Below, one piece after another: positions 22,597 to 24,445 of a stretch of 24,445 nucleotides of DNA; the stretch's first letter is position 1, and each line of letters begins with the position of its first letter. Source of the stretch: CAHJXF01 sp039936235. Lineage in GTDB: Bacteria > Pseudomonadota > Gammaproteobacteria > Burkholderiales > Burkholderiaceae_D. A program made the position numbers and the translations under genes. Location: contig JBDTIS010000061.1 of NCBI GenBank assembly GCA_039936235.1, forward strand, positions 1 to 24,445. Reading direction: 5' to 3'. Under the pieces are notes generated by a model that searched no databases, was not told the DNA's origin, and saw only the letters and a program-made list of their open reading frames with translations.

Positions 22597-23514
22597 ATGA
22601 AAATCGCCCTCGTCGTCGTCCTGTTGCTGTTCGCGTTCAGCGGTGCCTTCGTGCATCTGCGCGGACGCGTGCGCCACAAGGCCGGTAGGCAGGTGTTCGA
22701 CCATTCGACGTTCACCGCGCCGATCAATATCTTCATGTACGCGTTCTCCGGCGTGCCGACGACGCCTTATCTCGAACCGTCGGCCTTCCCGCACCTGAAG
22801 AAACTGACCGATAACTGGCAGGTGATCCGCGACGAAGGCGTAGCGCTGATGAATCTCGAGAAGATCAAGGCCGCGGAATCCCATAACGACGCCGGCTTCA
22901 ATTCGTTCTTCAAGACCGGCTGGAAGCGTTTCTATCTGAAGTGGTACGACGACGCGCATCCATCCGCCGCGACCCTGTGCCCGAACACGGTGGCCCTGCT
23001 GAACGACATCCCGGAGGTCAAGGCCGCGATGTTCGCCGAGTTGCCCGACGGCGCGAAGCTCGGCAGGCATCGCGATCCGTACGCGGGATCGCTGCGCTTC
23101 CACCTCGGGCTCGCGACTCCGAACGACGACCGCTGCTTCATCGACGTCGACGGCCAGCGCTACAGCTGGCGCGACGGTCAGGGTGTCGTGTTCGACGAGA
23201 CCTTCATCCACTACGCGGAAAACCGCAGCGGCGAGAACCGGCTGATCCTGTTCTGCGACATCGAGCGGCCGATGAAGACCCGCTGGGCGCAGTGGCTCAA
23301 CCACTGGGTCGGCAAGAACGTCGTTGCCGCCGGCGCTTCGCCCAACGACGCCGGCGACAAGACCGGCTTCATCAATCGGATCTTCATCGTGTCGCACGTC
23401 GCCGGCAAGTACCGCCGCCGTTTCAAGCGTTGGAACGCGACGATCTATCGCGTCACGAAGACCCTGTTGCTGCTCGCAGTCGTCGTGGGCGTGGCCGCAT
23501 ACATCGCGTCGTGA
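22597..23514 (+). CDS. lpxO: LpxO-like lipid A hydroxylase (aspartyl/asparaginyl beta-hydroxylase family)
   Basis: An Fe(II)/2-oxoglutarate dioxygenase of 305 residues that would hydroxylate a secondary acyl chain of lipid A at the inner membrane. The N-terminus is a membrane anchor (2-20) and a second hydrophobic stretch closes the protein (about 285-304). The cupin-like core has APINIFMYAFSGVP, the iron ligands His158 and Asp160 in KLGRHRDPYAGSLRFHLGL and His205 in FDETFIHYAENRSGENR, and 2-oxoglutarate contacts near NRLILFCDIERP. The length and the two membrane ends fit LpxO. No Shine-Dalgarno precedes ATG at 22597. The link with the acyltransferase pair across metK fits a lipid A role. Another substrate within the family is possible but less likely. 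Confidence 0.87.
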   Translation: MKIALVVVLLLFAFSGAFVHLRGRVRHKAGRQVFDHSTFTAPINIFMYAFSGVPTTPYLEPSAFPHLKKLTDNWQVIRDEGVALMNLEKIKAAESHNDAGFNSFFKTGWKRFYLKWYDDAHPSAATLCPNTVALLNDIPEVKAAMFAELPDGAKLGRHRDPYAGSLRFHLGLATPNDDRCFIDVDGQRYSWRDGQGVVFDETFIHYAENRSGENRLILFCDIERPMKTRWAQWLNHWVGKNVVAAGASPNDAGDKTGFINRIFIVSHVAGKYRRRFKRWNATIYRVTKTLLLLAVVVGVAAYIAS

Positions 23515-23529
23515 GAGCAGCGGCCGACC

Positions 23530-23567
23530 TTGACGCGCCCCTACCTGTCCATGTAGTGTCCATGGAC
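23530..23567 (+). promoter_or_regulatory. Promoter with overlapping tandem repeat operator for the two-gene unit
   Basis: A -35 TTGACG (23530-23535) is followed by possible -10 boxes TGTAGT (23552-23557, spacer 16) or TAGTGT (23554-23559, spacer 18). Two direct copies of TGTCCATG lie at 23546-23553 and 23557-23564, exactly 11 bp apart, about one helical turn. The second copy is part of a perfect 10-bp palindrome GTCCATGGAC (23558-23567). The repeats cover the spacer and start site, so binding there would block transcription. The RHH-like protein encoded next is the natural candidate; that is inference. Confidence 0.5.
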
Positions 23568-23588
23568 GTGAGCCGCCGGGAGAACGTC

Positions 23589-23888
23589 ATGGCTGGAGCA
23601 GTCGAACGGATCGTGGTCCAGGTCACCGCGGTCGAGAAGAAGGCGATAGCCGGCAAGGCGAAGCGGATGGGCATTCCGGTGTCCGAACTGATGCGACGCG
23701 GGGCGAGCGGCCACGAGGCCCCGGGCTCCGACGCCGATCTCGAGGCGATGGCCGATGCGGCGCTGGCTGCGGCCGAACGTGCCGGCGCGGCTGTCGACGA
23801 AGCGCTGGCCTTCGTGAAAGCGAGCAATCTGCGTATCGCAGCACTCGAGACGATGGCGGCTCGCGGCGGAGTGCGCAAGGCGGCCTGA
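23589..23888 (+). CDS. Ribbon-helix-helix-like small DNA-binding protein
   Basis: A 99-residue protein that I do not recognise as a named gene. Residues 6-38 look like a ribbon-helix-helix: strand ERIVVQVT, helix AVEKKAIAGKAKRMG, turn, helix PVSELMRRGASG, with the alternating polar/apolar strand used for DNA contact in CopG, Arc and MobC-type proteins. Residues 48-90 form a long alanine-rich helix with heptad spacing, likely a coiled coil. GGGAG lies 7 nt before ATG at 23589; an ATG at 23562 is also in frame but falls on the probable transcription start. The stop overlaps the next gene by one base (TGATG). It may be an autoregulator, an antitoxin-like protein or a chromosome- or plasmid-derived accessory factor; only the fold is supported. 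Confidence 0.72.
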   Translation: MAGAVERIVVQVTAVEKKAIAGKAKRMGIPVSELMRRGASGHEAPGSDADLEAMADAALAAAERAGAAVDEALAFVKASNLRIAALETMAARGGVRKAA

Positions 23889-24082
23889 TGGGGGTGACGG
23901 ACAAGGTCTGGGCCGCATTCACCGCGATCATCAAGCTGGAAGACAAGGTCGGCCGGCAGGCGGACGCGATGCGTCAGCAGCAGCAGAAGATCGAGGACCT
24001 GAGCGGCCGTGTCATCCGGCTCGAGGCCCAGCTCGAATTGTTGACGAGCGCGGCACTGGTCAAGCAGATCAGGAACCGTTGA
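23888..24082 (+). CDS. Small coiled-coil protein paired with the RHH-like gene
   Basis: A 64-residue protein of unknown function. After a short hydrophobic start (VWAAFTAIIKLEDKV, residues 7-21) nearly all of it is one amphipathic helix with heptads, for example QQQQKIEDLSGRVIRLEAQL, so it should form a dimer or join the helix of its partner. The ATG overlaps the stop of the RHH-like gene (TGATG), giving coupled translation. No catalytic motif, signal peptide or real membrane span is seen. It does not resemble a typical toxin by sequence, though small partner proteins vary widely. Coding status rests on the coupled start, clear heptads and the clean end before selU. Confidence 0.65.
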   Translation: MGVTDKVWAAFTAIIKLEDKVGRQADAMRQQQQKIEDLSGRVIRLEAQLELLTSAALVKQIRNR

Positions 24083-24142
24083 GCGCTTCTTCCGGAGGCA
24101 GATCGCGCCCGACGCCTCGATGCGCGGACGCGAGGACATGTC

Positions 24143-24445
24143 ATGCGCTTTGAAGAACGCCGCGGCGCGCACGGCGGCGCGGCTGCGAAACGCCACGCCG
24201 GCGTCGACGACCTGGCTGCCGCCGAGACCATCATCGACGCACGGTCGCCGTCGGAATTCGCGATCAACCACATCCCCGGCGCGGTCAACTGCCCGGTGCT
24301 GTCGGACGAAGAGCGTCGCATCGTCGGGACGCTCTACAAGGAGCAGGGTCCGTTCGAGGCCCGACGCGTCGGCGGCGGCTTCGTCGCCGCGAACCTCGCG
24401 CGCCATCTCGCGACGACGATGGCCGACCGGCCGGCCGCCTGGAAG
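24143..24445 (+). CDS. selU: tRNA 2-selenouridine synthase (partial, C-terminus cut by window edge)
   Basis: The first 101 residues of SelU/MnmH, which replaces sulfur with selenium (via a geranylated intermediate) at U34 of certain tRNAs. The visible part is the start of the N-terminal rhodanese domain: ETIIDARSPSEFAINHIPGA (28-47), then NCPVLSDEERRIVGTLYKEQ and FEARRVGGGFVAANLARHL, which follow the family closely. The catalytic Cys of the rhodanese loop and the P-loop domain lie beyond the right edge. GAGGA (24132-24136) lies 6 nt before ATG at 24143. About 20 N-terminal residues are extra and basic compared with E. coli. A selenophosphate synthase gene (selD) would be expected nearby but is not in the window. 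Confidence 0.9.
   Translation, partial: MRFEERRGAHGGAAAKRHAGVDDLAAAETIIDARSPSEFAINHIPGAVNCPVLSDEERRIVGTLYKEQGPFEARRVGGGFVAANLARHLATTMADRPAAWK

Overview
The window is GC-rich chromosomal DNA from a betaproteobacterium, most likely Burkholderiales or a close relative. I base this on protein resemblance (HslV with the MEQFHG propeptide before the catalytic Thr, a DksA with only one zinc-finger cysteine, LpxO and SelU similar to Burkholderia homologues) and on gene order (dksA - STAS protein - hslV - hslU; metK next to a divergent run of two lipid A acyltransferases, dapF, a DUF484 gene and xerC; argS - SPOR protein - dsbA). I see no rRNA, tRNA, insertion sequence, prophage or CRISPR array. Almost everything is housekeeping.

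Layout. (1) 1-2664, minus strand: the start of a cytochrome bo3 ubiquinol oxidase operon, cyoA then cyoB, with cyoB cut by the left edge. (2) 2809-7059, minus strand: a five-gene basic amino acid ABC uptake operon in the order binding protein, permease, permease, M14 deacylase-like enzyme, ATPase, the same order as aotJQMOP of Pseudomonas. (3) 7060-7469: a divergent control region. (4) 7470-11686, plus strand: dksA with a strong terminator, a double TPR-like/STAS protein, then hslV and hslU (HslVU protease). (5) 11743-20985, minus strand: ten tightly packed genes, read in transcription order as two LpxL-type acyltransferases, dapF, DUF484, xerC, argS, a SPOR-domain protein, dsbA, a short-chain dehydrogenase and a BtuF-like protein. 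Several junctions are 4-nt stop/start overlaps. (6) 21298-23514, plus strand: metK, then an LpxO-like lipid A hydroxylase. (7) 23530-24082, plus strand: a small two-gene unit made of a ribbon-helix-helix-like protein and a 64-residue coiled-coil protein, behind a promoter that overlaps tandem repeats. (8) 24143-end: the start of selU/mnmH.

Shared themes are envelope and lipid A chemistry (two acyltransferases, LpxO, SPOR protein, DsbA), stress and growth control (DksA, HslVU), respiration (Cyo), and uptake and metabolism of amino acids and SAM. The least understood items, and the best candidates for something undescribed, are the 23.5-24.1 kb two-gene unit and the repeat-built STAS protein between dksA and hslV. 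Many long open frames lie antisense to real genes because of the high GC; they were left out.
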